The notes under the pieces: generated by a model
Told to the model about the DNA's origin: nothing
What the model saw: only the letters and a program-made list of their open reading frames with translations
The model's database searches: none
Program-made: the position numbers and the translations under genes
Shown: in pieces, positions 48,905 through 59,779 of the stretch
Layout: every line of letters begins with the position of its first letter
Numbering within the stretch: position 1 is the stretch's first letter
Source of the DNA: Nymphaea colorata
Taxonomy: Eukaryota > Streptophyta > Magnoliopsida > Nymphaeales > Nymphaeaceae
DNA length: 64,000 bases
Direction: 5' to 3'
NCBI RefSeq assembly: GCF_008831285.2
Contig: NC_045144.1
Coordinates: 20,785,716-20,849,715 of the forward strand

Positions 48905-49012
48905 TAGGCAAAAAAAATTATAAAGACAAAAAAAGAAAATTAAAAAAAGTGAAAAAGACTAAACAAAACATTTTTTAAATAATTACCAAAATATTTTCTC
49001 TCTTTTAACATG
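48905..49012. repeat. A-rich dispersed repeat, copy 1
   Basis: The words AAAGACAAAAAAAGAAAA, a run of A-rich spacers, AAGACT, AAACA and TTATTAAA-like stretches before TTCTTTCTTT-type ends recur in the same order at 52213-52330. The match is loose and AT-rich, so homology is only tentative. Confidence 0.35.
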
Positions 49013-49254
49013 TATTTGAATCTGCCATCGACCCAAATGACAAAAATTGTTTTGCTATCAATTCAGTTTAGATCGGCCAATTCATCAAGATTAAATATTG
49101 GTTTGAAAAATAAAACTAAAATGATTGAGGTTCATGAAATATTATATAGGAAGAAATTCCAGAAAGAGAATTTGTATTTCAGGAAACCACCTCTTAAGTT
49201 CATTCTTAGGGCTTCCACAGTCTGTCTCCCTGTGTCTGTAGATCTCTCGCTCAA

Positions 49255-49629
49255 ATGGTAATTACCGCCATTAGTAGTTCAAGAAAGAAGATGCAAGAAG
49301 GAGGACGACGAGAAGATCAAGAAGACGAAATACAGGTAGAGGGAGAGGGAGCAAAAGCAGCGGCGAGTGCTGCTCCGCCGCAACCACCATCTGCGCAGGA
49401 ATACGGGGTCACCTTTTGGATGGGCATGGTGTTCTTGATCTTAGGATTGGTGCTGCTGATCTTGTTCTTCGTTCTCAGGCATCTCTACAATCTCCACTTC
49501 TACCGGCTCGCCTTGCTTGCTTCATTGGTTATCTTCTTCGGCTTGTTCTCGTGCATAGCATCCTGCTGGTTTGGTCGACGCCTGGTTTCGCCCTTCCAAG
49601 ATCATCTCGAGTTAGAACCACAAGTTTAG
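49255..49629 (+). CDS. Small two-helix membrane protein of unknown function
   Basis: A single-exon frame encodes 124 residues from the ATG at 49255, or 112 from a second ATG at 49291 (MQEGGRRED). The N-terminal part is acidic and then Ala/Pro-rich. It is followed by two hydrophobic helices: FWMGMVFLILGLVLLILFFV at about residues 57-77, and FYRLALLASLVIFFGLFSCI at about residues 83-103, then ASCWFGRRL. The second ATG may be the real start, because it is the one retained in the decayed inverted copy at 51402. No known domain is recognised. The inverted copy shows that the conserved part is the two helices and the linker LYNLHFYRLALLAS. Confidence 0.6.
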   Translation: MVITAISSSRKKMQEGGRREDQEDEIQVEGEGAKAAASAAPPQPPSAQEYGVTFWMGMVFLILGLVLLILFFVLRHLYNLHFYRLALLASLVIFFGLFSCIASCWFGRRLVSPFQDHLELEPQV

Positions 49630-49739
49630 CTCGAGTCAGAACACCAAGATTAGCTGGAATGTTGTTAATTCTAGCCTTTTACGGCCGAAAATTCATTGAG
49701 ACGAAGGGAAATTCATCTACTGTTCTGAATGACATACTT

Positions 49740-51000
49740 TAATAGCCTCAAGTTTTGCCTCGTGGATGCTCTTATCCATCTACATATCACAGAGATCATG
49801 ATAGTGTTCCTTATTTTCTCTTTCTGTTATGTATATGGATTCTTGAGATCCCAAGTCGATGATAGGATGGGAGACTCCTTGATCCCTTTCTCTGCATTTT
49901 CTTGATGATTGTAATTTCTTGTTCATTCCCATCTCTTTTTATTGTGATAAGCTTGACGCTAGAGGAATCCTTTTCTTTTTTTTTTTCCCTTTTAGATGAG
50001 TAAATGAATTGAAGATTTGGCAATGGATGCATGTGGGTTAAGTTTCATGTTATAAAAAGGACTTACCAATATCGTGAACATCCTTCTTTATATCTATTGG
50101 GATATGCTTAAGATATTGTATATGAACTTCAGTTCTTGCTCAATGAAGAATTGGTTCAGAATATAATTTGCTTTTTGTAAATGAAATTGTGAAACAACGC
50201 TCATATGCAACTGATAGTAATTCATGGTTTTTCTGCGTCTTCAAATTGGAAGTTGAATGCCCATCGCTTAGTGTAAAATCATTGTTTCCGTCTTTCGTAT
50301 TCCCGTGTATTTGGACTTCTGCAGAATCTAATATCATCGCTGCCGAACCTTCACTTGCTTCCTCAGTCTTATCTCTTAGCCCGCGAAAAGACATTTTATT
50401 AACTGCCATTTTGTTAATTAGCAGAATTTGTTTTCTTCTTCTTCTTCTTCTTCTTTTCATCCTCATCATCCGTTTCCATAGCTAGATAGCATACCCTTCT
50501 TCTCACTCCTCCTCCTCCTCCTCCTCCTCCTCCTCTTCTTCTTCTTCTTCTATTTAATTAAAATATTCTCGAACTCTGCAGCAGAGGACGACGAAGTTCC
50601 AAAAACTATAGCAGATAGCATTGCTGTTTTCAATCTTAGTTTTGATCCAACCAAAAGTACACAAATTGGATCCAAAAGACTAAGGGGTGTATCTTGAATG
50701 TGAATTTTGTGTGGTTTTTCTTGAGTTAAATGTTGATGGGAAATTTATCTTGCCTTGGATTCCGATATTAGTTGTCCTCTTTTATCCAAAGAGATCAAAT
50801 TTCGGATTGAATTGCTGAATGAGGTAATGGCAGGAACCTTTTCTACGTAATCTTACTTTTAATTAGTTTTTAATTGTTATCTATGTAACCTTATCTACGT
50901 AATAGACCTCCTGACCTTACCTCTTAATATTTTGATAAATGAAACATTCATCATTTTGAGTGAACAATGTTAGCGAATTACATCTTCCGTTCAAATGAGG
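49740..51000. other. Region between the membrane-protein gene and its inverted copy
   Basis: The first part probably includes the 3' UTR. A minus-strand frame at 50140-50469 has protein-like composition in its middle (for example RGLRDKTEEASEGSAAMIL) but matches nothing I recognise; it begins in a CTT/CTC microsatellite (about 50436-50551). No confident gene is called. Confidence 0.4.
50436..50551. repeat. CTT and CTC microsatellites
   Basis: A CTT run near 50436-50456 is followed by CTC units (about 50505-50533) and further CTT units to 50551. They are non-coding or at most the edge of an unassigned ORF. Confidence 0.8.
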
Positions 51001-51021
51001 ACAAAATCATCCACTGCAACT

Positions 51022-51480
51022 GAATTTTCCTTCGTTTCAATGAATGTTCGGCTGTAAAAGGCTAGAATTAACAACATTTCAGCTAATCTTGGTGTTCTAA
51101 CTCGAGCTGATCTTGGGGTTCTAACTTGAGATGATCTTGTGGGGGCGAAAGCAGGGCAGGCGGTGACCAAACCAGCATGAGGCTATGGACTCGAACAAGC
51201 CGAAGAAGACGGCCATTGAAGCAAGCAAGGAGAGCCGGTAGAAGTGGACATTGTAGAGACGCTGAGAACCAAGAACAAAATCAGCAGCGTCAATCCTAAG
51301 AGCAAGAAAACCACGCCGATCCAGAAGGTGCCTGCTTATTCCTGCGCAGATGTGGTTCCGGTGGCGAAGCAGCTGTCGTCCTCCTCCTCCTCCTTCTTGC
51401 ATCTTCTTGCTTGAACTACTAATGGCGGCAATTACCTTTTGAGCGAGAGATCAACAGACACACAGGGAGAGAGGGACTGT
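51022..51480 (-). pseudogene. Decayed inverted copy of the two-helix membrane protein gene
   Basis: The minus strand matches 49212-49722 over leader, coding and 3' UTR. Damage visible against the intact copy: the first ATG is AAG; most of the acidic/Ala-rich stretch is missing; the codon after the GAA of the AQEYGV segment is a stop (TAA); and one base is lost at the start of the second helix (CAGCGTCTC versus CAGGCATCTC). The second helix still reads VHFYRLSLLASMAVFFGLF then ESIASCWFGHRL, but in a shifted frame. It cannot make the normal protein. Confidence 0.85.
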
Positions 51481-52212
51481 TCGAAAGGTGGAACTCGCAG
51501 GAATGAGGTTAAGAAGAGGTTCGTGAAATATAAATCTTCTTTCTGGCATTTCTTGCAACCGGCCTCCAGATCTTACATAATCTTTTTTTGAACGTCAAAT
51601 CATATTTTTTTAAAATTTTCCAAACCAGTATATAATCTTCATGAATTGGCCCGTTTGAAGTCTTCATGATTACGTGCCTCAAATTTCTAAAACTTAAGAT
51701 AAATGTCTGCTTCTTCTTTTTTGAAGAAGAAGATGAAGAGTGTTTTGGGCAATGGGGAGCAAGGCGTTGGTTGAATGAAACGAAAGAAGAAGACCAAGCA
51801 AAAGAAACAGTGGTGCAGAACAAGGAGAAATTCGGAAGAACAGAAACAAGACAAACGGTCGATTGGTGAACTAGTTCTGAAAATGAGAGGCAGGAAAGAA
51901 TAGCAGAAGAAGAAAAAATCGGTACTGAAAAAAGAAGATGCAGAGAGAAGTGAACAGGGTTGAAGATGAAAGGCAAGAAAGAAGCTTACAAAGAGAATTG
52001 ATTATAGAGGTTATGCTAAAAGAAAAAGAAGAAAATGCATGCATTTGAAACCCACACATCTGATGTCGATCTCACATGGCATGTTTTTGTAGATACAGCG
52101 AAATGTTCACCATAAAATTTATGGTTTATCAAACTAAGTGTCTTAAATCACGAACTTGGTTATATATATTGGTTGTCCGCCAGGCTTAATAACTAAAATA
52201 CTTTTAATTTAC

Positions 52213-52330
52213 ATTGAAAAAAAAACTTGTAAAGACAAAAATAAAAAAGTAAAAAGTAAAAGACTATAAAAGACATTTTTATTTAACAAATTATTAAAAT
52301 GTATTTCCTTCCTTTATTAAGATTCTTATT
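52213..52330. repeat. A-rich dispersed repeat, copy 2
   Basis: Loosely matches 48905-49012 in the same orientation. It is AT-rich, so the similarity should be read with caution. Confidence 0.35.
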
Positions 52331-52584
52331 TTACTTCTTTCTTTGTATTGACAAACGGTCGTATCTTAAATCGGCTGTTCTATAGGATTCGGCTTCAACC
52401 TTTCTCGAGAGTGCAGACGTGGCAAGTTGTCCTCCTTTGCGTTAATTTATAAATACGCCAATGAATCGCTGGATTCATTTATCCAGGAGGTGCCATTTCA
52501 CAACGATTAACGCCCGCCTCTTCTCCGTCACGTTCGATTTCCTTCACACACCCGACCACCCCCACGGAGAGAGAGAGAGAGAGA

Positions 52585-54860
52585 ATGAACTCGTTCTCGC
52601 TCTCTTCTTGCCGCCCTCTCATACCCTGTGATTCCAGCCGTTTGATCGGAAGACGCGATTCGGTTCTTTCTGGCCCGTGTTCCGCAGGTAGAATCGAAAT
52701 TTCAACGCCGAATGTCCGGCGTCCGTGGAGAATCCTGGCGGTTGGCGAGGTCGCCGAAGCGGCGTCCAATCCCGTGAGGGCGGAGATCACATGGCAGATT
52801 GTCGTCGGAGCCCTAGGTAGTCCATCTTGTGGCAGCTTATAGCTTGATGGATTTTTTATTTCCGCGTTAGTCCTTGAGTCGTTTTCTTTTAGCAGTGGAA
52901 CGATTAAGTTTTCCTCCCCTCGTAAAGCGGTCTTTCTACTGGTGGGCTTTTTAATCTGTTAACTTTTTCCCCTCTCTTTTTTCTTGGGAAAGATTAAAGA
53001 AGGTCGTTTGCTTTCTGTTGAATCGGAATTAAGGGCTTTTCTTTGGTTTCTGGTGCAGCTGGTGTCACCCCTTTTATGGTCGCGGGCGTTGAGTTCAGCA
53101 AGCGAATTGTAAGTTCTATCCTGCACATTGTGAAACGTACTGTACAATTGTGAACCATACCGAGGGAAAGGGTTAAAAAAAATGGAAGAATGAAAAGTTA
53201 CAGCATTCTAATGATGATGGCCATGATGCTTGATAGTTGCTATTAGTAGTAGCAGCTAATGGCCCTCCACTAATTTGCAATTTTTGCTATTACTTTTGTT
53301 AGCGACTGTAATTTTTGTGTAAACAGTATGCTTCACGAAGTTCTTTGATGGTTCAGCTTCTTCTCTTTACCAGTAAAAAAGGACCACCTTTCGCCGTTGT
53401 ATTGATAACCTGATTTACAACTCTGATATAGCTTGAGTATTAAGCATTTGTGTATGCGTGTGTGCACCTCTAACTTTTGTTCTTCTAGCACATGGAGTTA
53501 TTCATTATAGGTTTATAACTGCTACTATCCATTATCACGACTTTGAGTGTAAAATGTTCAAAATTTCTCGTTGGGTTCTTTTTCTTCCACGTCACTGGTT
53601 CAGCATCTCTTATTTGACTAGTACATTGTCTCCATAAATATTTCTTCCAGATTTTTTATATGCAACGCTGGAGTTTTAATACAAGAGAATCGAAAGCTTA
53701 CGGTCTGCTTTGCCTCGCCAAGGGGCCGGACAAAAGAAAAATCGTGTCTAATAAAGCATAAGAAAATCGCTTTTACCCGAAGGATAGCAAAAACTTGCAA
53801 TTATGGATGTTGCATTGTTGCTAGTATAAATATAAAGGTTATGCAGAATTGAAACCTATAACGTTTGAATCAACAGAAGGCAATTTGATCTGGATTACAA
53901 TTTCAAAAAAAATGGCTTTACAAAGGAAGCCATTGCAAGTATGAGATATGATCTATTGATGTCTTGAAGACAGAGGTGAAATGTACATAACAAAGAGCAT
54001 CCCGTTATGAATGTTCTAGCAAAAACTTCGAACTTCTACAACCATCTCGTGATATGAATGTCTCAGCAAAAATCTGGTATACAGGATATTGGACGATATC
54101 GTATGGGGGGTTGATAGCAAGTGTCCAGACACCGTGGTTTTTCTGAAGTGGTTTGTGTAGTATAATAACTCCTTATGTTAGCTATACTATGTAGTGAATT
54201 TTTCCATGTCAGAGCACTTTATACATAATTGCATGTGTTTACTATGTTTACACTTTGCATGTGGCGAATATGTTCTCACTTGTGAAGATGGGACCCATAA
54301 TGTTACAATGAAGCTGTACTCATTTGAGTAGAACCTTTGGACATTTCGTACTAAAGAGTAGTCTTCATTCTCTTGTAGATTGCACAAAGAAGATGTGGCG
54401 TTTGTGGAGGCTCGGGACTTGTTCTAAGAGAGAAGAATTATTTCCGCTGTCCTGGTTGCGGTACAGTTGACCCTCATTTGCCACAGATGATTCTTCCAAT
54501 CAGCACCTGAGTATATCGGGTCTTCGTTTTTTGTTTGATTGATTCTTGAGTCACTGCTTACTGGTTGAAGAATGACATGCTTGACTCAATGTCAATGGGG
54601 TCATCAAGGGTGAATTTATTTTTCGGTAGCTTCAGTCTGAATATTTGGCGTTCAGAAAATATACCAGATACTTGTGGGGCCATGAGACCTTTGCAAGCCT
54701 GAATGTAGTAGACACATCATGAGTTTGGTCGTGTCGCCTAAGTTAGCTGTGCCTAATATGATTTGTTAAAGTTTGTCCTGGCAGCTTACGACCTTCCTTT
54801 TTTACTACTGTAGGTGGATTTCTCCCTTGGCAATCATGGAGAAGGTTCTTCTCTGGTTGA
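52585..54860 (+). CDS. Plastid-targeted zinc-finger-like protein (DnaJ cysteine-rich type), four exons
   Basis: Exons 52585-52816, 53059-53108, 54379-54460 and 54814-54860 join in frame to 136 residues. Residues 1 to about 60 are Ser/Arg-rich with few acids, fitting a plastid transit peptide. Next comes GVTPFMVAGVEFSKRI, a hydrophobic stretch. The C-terminus carries two CxxC pairs, CGVCGGSG (Cys100, Cys103) and CPGCG (Cys118, Cys121), and ends FLPWQSWRRFFSG. This half zinc finger is typical of small plant plastid proteins related to the DnaJ cysteine-rich domain, which act in folding or photosystem maintenance. The start is the only Met in the leader frame. Leaving the last intron unspliced gives another short open C-terminus. 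Family-level call is good; the exact orthologue is not fixed. Confidence 0.82.
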
Positions 54861-55112
54861 GCTTTTGTCAGCAGTAAGGTCCGTGCTGTAGCAAGTTCAG
54901 AAACGTACTGCGGTTAACGATTCTATTCCGTTACCCAGGCATGAATAGGGATGGAGTCTGCTGTGTAAGAAGCAGGACTAGGGAGAAAATTGGGGAAAAA
55001 AAGGTTGGTGACAGGAGTTGGTTGTAGTTTAATCTCTACAGTTGGAGCCGTATCAGTGGGCGAATTCGTGCTCATTACAAGTGCACCTGCCTCATGTCAA
55101 TTGTAGAATAAC

Positions 55113-55245
55113 ATGATATATGATATACAAAGAAATTCCCTGCATTTGTTTCTTCTTCTTCTACTACTACTATTGGACTACAACTCTCTCCTCTCTTCTC
55201 TCTCTCTCTTCTCTCTCTTCCTCTCTCTCTCTCTCTCTGTGTGCA
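55113..55245. repeat. CTT and CT microsatellites
   Basis: A short CTT run passes into interrupted CTCTCT runs (about 55186-55237). Another CT run lies at about 55480-55509. Both are in the intergenic space between the converging zinc-finger and GRAS genes. Confidence 0.8.
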
Positions 55246-55477
55246 TTCAGGCACGTGTACCCATACAGAGCAGCAAATTAAAATATTCTTTAGATGTTAT
55301 GTGAAATCGTATGAAGTATGACAACGTATAGAGGGTGTTTGTGTAGAGACATCGATCATGAAGCAAGCACTAACGATCGTAATATATAAATGGCCTTCAA
55401 AGTGAGGAACATGAAATTGTTTTTGTGAGGATATCAATAATCCATCAGGAAGAAATGTCAGGCAGAGACGCATATGG

Positions 55478-55508
<31 letters not shown>

Positions 55509-56020
55509 CAAGTAGTAAACTAGCAAACTGTAGGAATCTCGTTTCAATGGCATCCAGCTGTGCCACTATTGCATGCATGAGCATAATCTTAGATGAATTT
55601 TCTCTGTGCTCAAGAACACATTTAACAAAACATGATTGTTTCATACTACTAAAATGCACCGTAATCTGTATCAAGTAGTGGAACATGTACTGCCAACAGA
55701 GAGAGACCATTACATAGACAGAATGAAGGATTGTTAAAGTAGATAGGGTCGTGTACTGCACAAAAGATGGACAAACGTGAAGACAGATGGACTATCAAAA
55801 TTCAGATTTTTGTACAGGAGGTTATGCTGAAAACAATTAGAACACATGCTAAGTTCATATCGTACAGTAATCAAGGATACCTATGAGACACCTAAATCTC
55901 CACCTACATCTGGGATCTGAGAAACAAAAGAAATATCCTCTAGAAATGGCACGGCAAGTGAAACTGAACAGAGATTCCAAGGTACCCCTGTTCGAAAAGT
56001 CGTGGAAAGGAGACCTACTC

Positions 56021-57697
56021 TTAGCACCAGGCACAAGAGGCAATTAAGGGTCTGTTTTTCCAGCCAAGGAACAAAGCCCCCTCTCTTTCTTCGAGTGAAT
56101 AGTGCTTGCAGTAACTCTGTAGCAAATCTTTAATGGTGGAATTGACCAAGGAGCTCAGTGGGTATGGCTTAAACCCAGCCATCATGAAGCGTGACCGCCA
56201 CTTATCAAAAAGCTCATGTCTTTCTACTCTTTCAGCACCCTCGCATGCAATTATATTCACGATCTCCCCTGCCAAGCAATGCTGCTCGACGCTGATACGA
56301 TTCTTGTCATCTCTAGGCATAGTAACATCAATTGACTCGAACATGGCAGTGTAGTAACTTAGAGCTTCCATGAATCTGGGGAAGAAAGGTGCCGTGTTGG
56401 CATTGCATTCCTGTTCCACCAGAGTGACCACCTTTGGTGATAAACCTTTTACCAGTCGCAGAAGCCTGTCTCTGTGATTGGCTGTGCTTACACTCTCGTC
56501 TGGCATGTGGTGAAGTTGGAATGGGAAGTTCACAGCCAGGGCTTCATGTGGTTGTAGTTTGAGCATGTCAACTTCCACATCGCAGCCAGATATGCCTGCA
56601 CCATTGAACTCAAATGGCACATTACATGACTTGGCAATATATGATAGTCTCTGCCCGACTAACTGCAGACCTCCACCTCTGGCATAGGCTGATACTGCAT
56701 CATCAATACCAGTGATGCGCACATGTGGCGGCCCACCTGGCCTAGCTGCGAGAGCCTGAATCAGGGAAATCCACTGGCTGCCCTGTGCAATTTGGAAATC
56801 AATGATATGCACCCTATCTTCACCTTTCAATGCATCAGCTATAGCACCATTTGCAGACAGGTAACCAAATTTGAAGTAGGGGCATACTTCGTATAGTTTA
56901 TGCATGTAAGTAAGAAGATCAGCACTGGTTGGTTCCTTGCATTTCAGGGACTTGTAGATGGAACTGCCGGATGATACCAGCTTTGCTTTTAATCCTTCCA
57001 ACATATAAGCACTCACTCGTTCAATTGGTGTACCCGAAACAGATACCATCTGATTTAGTTCACTCATGAACCAGTCTGCTACTGTCAGGTTGTTCTCAGC
57101 TATAGCTTTTGCACAAGCAATCAGAACCTGCTTGACGCCACCGCTTCGGATCTCCAACATTTGCCTCCATGCCCCTGGTCCAAACGTTACATGGTTCTGC
57201 AAGGAACCTACAAAATTGTCTCCACAGTCAGGGTCAGGGCCAAGCATTAATTTTTCTATTTCTCTCAATCTACAACTTAAATCACTCTCCCCATCTGCTA
57301 AGTGGCCATGGCTCATGGTAGAACAGTAAGTGTTTTCAGGGGAATAATGCATATCAGGTGGGTAGGTCTGAGAATCCTGTTGAGAAACAGGGCTCCCAGT
57401 CGACGAAAAACTATGTGCTGATGATGACTTAATTGATTGTCCTATCATGCATGACGATGATTCAAGAGTGCAGAATTGCTCTTGAGAGACAAAAGCAGGA
57501 CCCTTTACTGCTTGGAATGAGCCAGAACAGAGAGATCTGGGAGAATCCTGAGGTTCGGTGTATAAAATGGCATCTTCCGCAGGTGACAGGTGGCACTGAT
57601 AATAAGTTTGTGAAATACCATGCACCACAGAAGGCTGAATTGATGGATAACTAGTTAGGCAGTTGTTACCAGAGCTCACGAAATACTGACTGTTCAT
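56021..57697 (-). CDS. GRAS-family transcriptional regulator, PAT1/SCL clade
   Basis: An uninterrupted frame encodes 558 residues, the usual size for PAT1-clade GRAS proteins (PAT1, SCL5, SCL21, CIGR1), which act in light and hormone signalling as nuclear co-regulators. The N-terminus (1-175) is Ser/Gln-rich and disordered. The GRAS domain follows: first leucine-rich region VKQVLIACAKAIAENNLTVA at about 188-207, the VHIID motif RVHIIDFQIAQGSQW at 295-309, second leucine-rich region around 330-370, PFYRE region with RLLRLVKGLSPKVVTLVEQE at about 411-430, and the SAW motif ending GWKNRPLIASCAWC. PAT1-clade hallmarks include CKEPTSADLLTYMHKLYEVC and NIIACEGAERVERHEL. The coding region is intronless, as usual; a 5'-UTR intron reaching toward 59000-59500 is possible. 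No damage is seen, and the gene looks functional. Confidence 0.95.
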   Translation of the reverse strand: MNSQYFVSSGNNCLTSYPSIQPSVVHGISQTYYQCHLSPAEDAILYTEPQDSPRSLCSGSFQAVKGPAFVSQEQFCTLESSSCMIGQSIKSSSAHSFSSTGSPVSQQDSQTYPPDMHYSPENTYCSTMSHGHLADGESDLSCRLREIEKLMLGPDPDCGDNFVGSLQNHVTFGPGAWRQMLEIRSGGVKQVLIACAKAIAENNLTVADWFMSELNQMVSVSGTPIERVSAYMLEGLKAKLVSSGSSIYKSLKCKEPTSADLLTYMHKLYEVCPYFKFGYLSANGAIADALKGEDRVHIIDFQIAQGSQWISLIQALAARPGGPPHVRITGIDDAVSAYARGGGLQLVGQRLSYIAKSCNVPFEFNGAGISGCDVEVDMLKLQPHEALAVNFPFQLHHMPDESVSTANHRDRLLRLVKGLSPKVVTLVEQECNANTAPFFPRFMEALSYYTAMFESIDVTMPRDDKNRISVEQHCLAGEIVNIIACEGAERVERHELFDKWRSRFMMAGFKPYPLSSLVNSTIKDLLQSYCKHYSLEEREGALFLGWKNRPLIASCAWC

Positions 57698-57699
57698 CT

Positions 57700-59061
57700 T
57701 GGAGAAACTGTTCTCTGATCTTTATTAAGACAACCTATATCTGGCCTTCAAGTCTGGATTTTACTGTGCAAGAGATCTCGAAAGCACTCAACACGCAGTT
57801 TGCAGAGCACCAATATAACCTTCACAGAAGTCCTGGTGGAATATCACCCGTGGATCTTGCAGATATAAGAATAACCATGTCCAGCGATCATGGTGACAAA
57901 CCCCATTGCTTTCATCTAAAAGTTTCCTTTTCTCACAAGCAGTGTTGCGGCAGCTTTACAATATCTGTAGTCACAGCAAGATTATGAGTTGCAACTCAAA
58001 ACGATTAAAAGCATAGACTTCACTATATTCAAGATTTCAAGCACACGAATAGCACTATAGTAATTGGACAAAACCCGTAAGGGTTGGTGCTTCCAAAATG
58101 TTAGAATTTTTAAACTCACCAAGACATTATTCTCGCAACAGAAGACGGAATGATTCAAAATTTCAAATGAGATGATACAAGGGTAAATGGTCATAGTGTT
58201 CCAGATGGTTATAGTGATTCGTGATGCCTATTTCCAAGGCAGTTTTCTCGCTGTCCTTGCACTTCATTTTCCATCGTCGATATAAAATGGTTGATAAAGA
58301 TTGGCCACTTGAAAATTTGAGGCTGGTACAAAAGATGAAGACTTGCACGAGATTTACTTTGTTATTGGCATCTTTTACCAATTGAAAAATCAGTAAAGCA
58401 TAAACTCATATTCAGAAGATAATTCGTGTGCGAGTGACAGTATTTTATCATACATGGACTCTTAAGTCTGACTTACAAGGACTCGGATCAAAAAAGGAAT
58501 ACTATACGCAGAAAATAATATGATCATGAAAAAGTATATTGGTTTCAGAAGCAGAATTTTAAGACAAACATTTAACAATGGAAGAGGGGTTCAAAACTCC
58601 AAAAGTTTTGAATTTCTGCAGAAGGATGTGCTAAAGAAACTGAAAAAACTACTTTGCACAAAAATTCAGCCATATAGCAGGCCATTACCAATACAACCAG
58701 AAAATATTTTTAACCAAGAGAACCCAAAAAAAGAAGGCAGACATGGCCGCAAAAGATGAATTTGACAAAAAAAATCACAAACATAGAATTCCGAGCAGGC
58801 GGATGTAGGCACATGGAAGGAAATTAAATGATCTAAAACGCCAGTTTTGAAGAATACCGATATTCCATTCAGCTTCGCAAAAAAATCAGAGGCCAGTATA
58901 AGCGCATCAATCACTAAAGGAAAACAGTCGAATGATTCTGTTGATGCAGTCTAGTAAGATCCGGGAGTAGCAACATGAACCAAATATCCTACCAAAGCGA
59001 ATAAGCTTTCTCCAAATAATCTTTTTCCGTTCCACTTTGACGCCCCTGTGGATCTCCTACC

Positions 59062-59134
<73 letters not shown>

Positions 59135-59600
59135 AATGACCAATCAAATAGAACGACCATAAAAGCAAAATTGAGCAAAAGGGAAGAGAATCAGGTCGCA
59201 GACCTTGACGACAGAAGCAACTTGAATTGTGAGTCGGAAAGGAGAGGGATAGACGACGGCGGTGCTCCAAGGGACGGCTGAAGTCAATGGTGCAGAGGAG
59301 ACTCAGGAACAGAGTGGCCGAGAAGCTCCTTATAAGGCACAGAGCTAAGCACAAAATGCTTCAGAGCACTGAAGACGGGCGGAAGCTGCACGGCGCTAGC
59401 ACATGAGAGAGGAAGCGACCGCCATTAATGCTCCGAGTAACAAGTTAACTCGTGCGGAAGAAGCGCCGTCGGTAAAAGGAAACTGCTCTACAGATTCCCC
59501 CCCTCGCACCCGCGGTTTTGGCCTCCTCCCTGCCAAAGGACCCATTCTTCTCGAAGATTATCTCATTTCCGCCATTCCATCTTGACCTTCCAAGTTTCAG
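57700..59600 (-). promoter_or_regulatory. Upstream region of the GRAS gene
   Basis: Just upstream of the start the minus strand reads through AT-rich DNA with AG dinucleotides that could serve as a 5'-UTR acceptor. A GC-rich island lies at about 59140-59600 and would suit the promoter and first non-coding exon of the GRAS gene. A CT microsatellite (about 59066-59122) lies at its edge. No coding gene was recognised here on either strand. Confidence 0.35.
59066..59134. repeat. CT microsatellite with short GT tail
   Basis: A nearly pure CT run with one TT interruption, ending in GTGTGTGTGT. Arg/Glu-rich minus-strand frames across it are artefacts. Confidence 0.88.
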
Positions 59601-59779
59601 TCAGCAGTGCACGACCCGATGTCGGGAAAAAATCGTCGAAAGTTGAAAATTCTAGACCGTATAAATCGTCTCCGATCGCCGGGGATCCGCCGATACGTTT
59701 GGTATCAGTTCGTCCTCAGCAAGCGATACGCGTCGATTTCCTAAAAACTATTTCTAATAAAATTTTAAGTTAATTGTTT

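Noticed and set aside
49416-49742. 108-codon frame overlapping the two-helix membrane protein
   Set aside because: It is a frame-shifted reading of the same gene. The hydrophobic-helix frame has the better start and composition, and is the one readable in the inverted copy's second helix.
56133-57654. Several plus-strand ORFs
   Set aside because: They are antisense shadows of the intact GRAS coding region.
59403-59773. Two plus-strand ORFs in GC-rich DNA upstream of the GRAS gene
   Set aside because: They lack homology and sit in a probable promoter or 5'-UTR region on the other strand.
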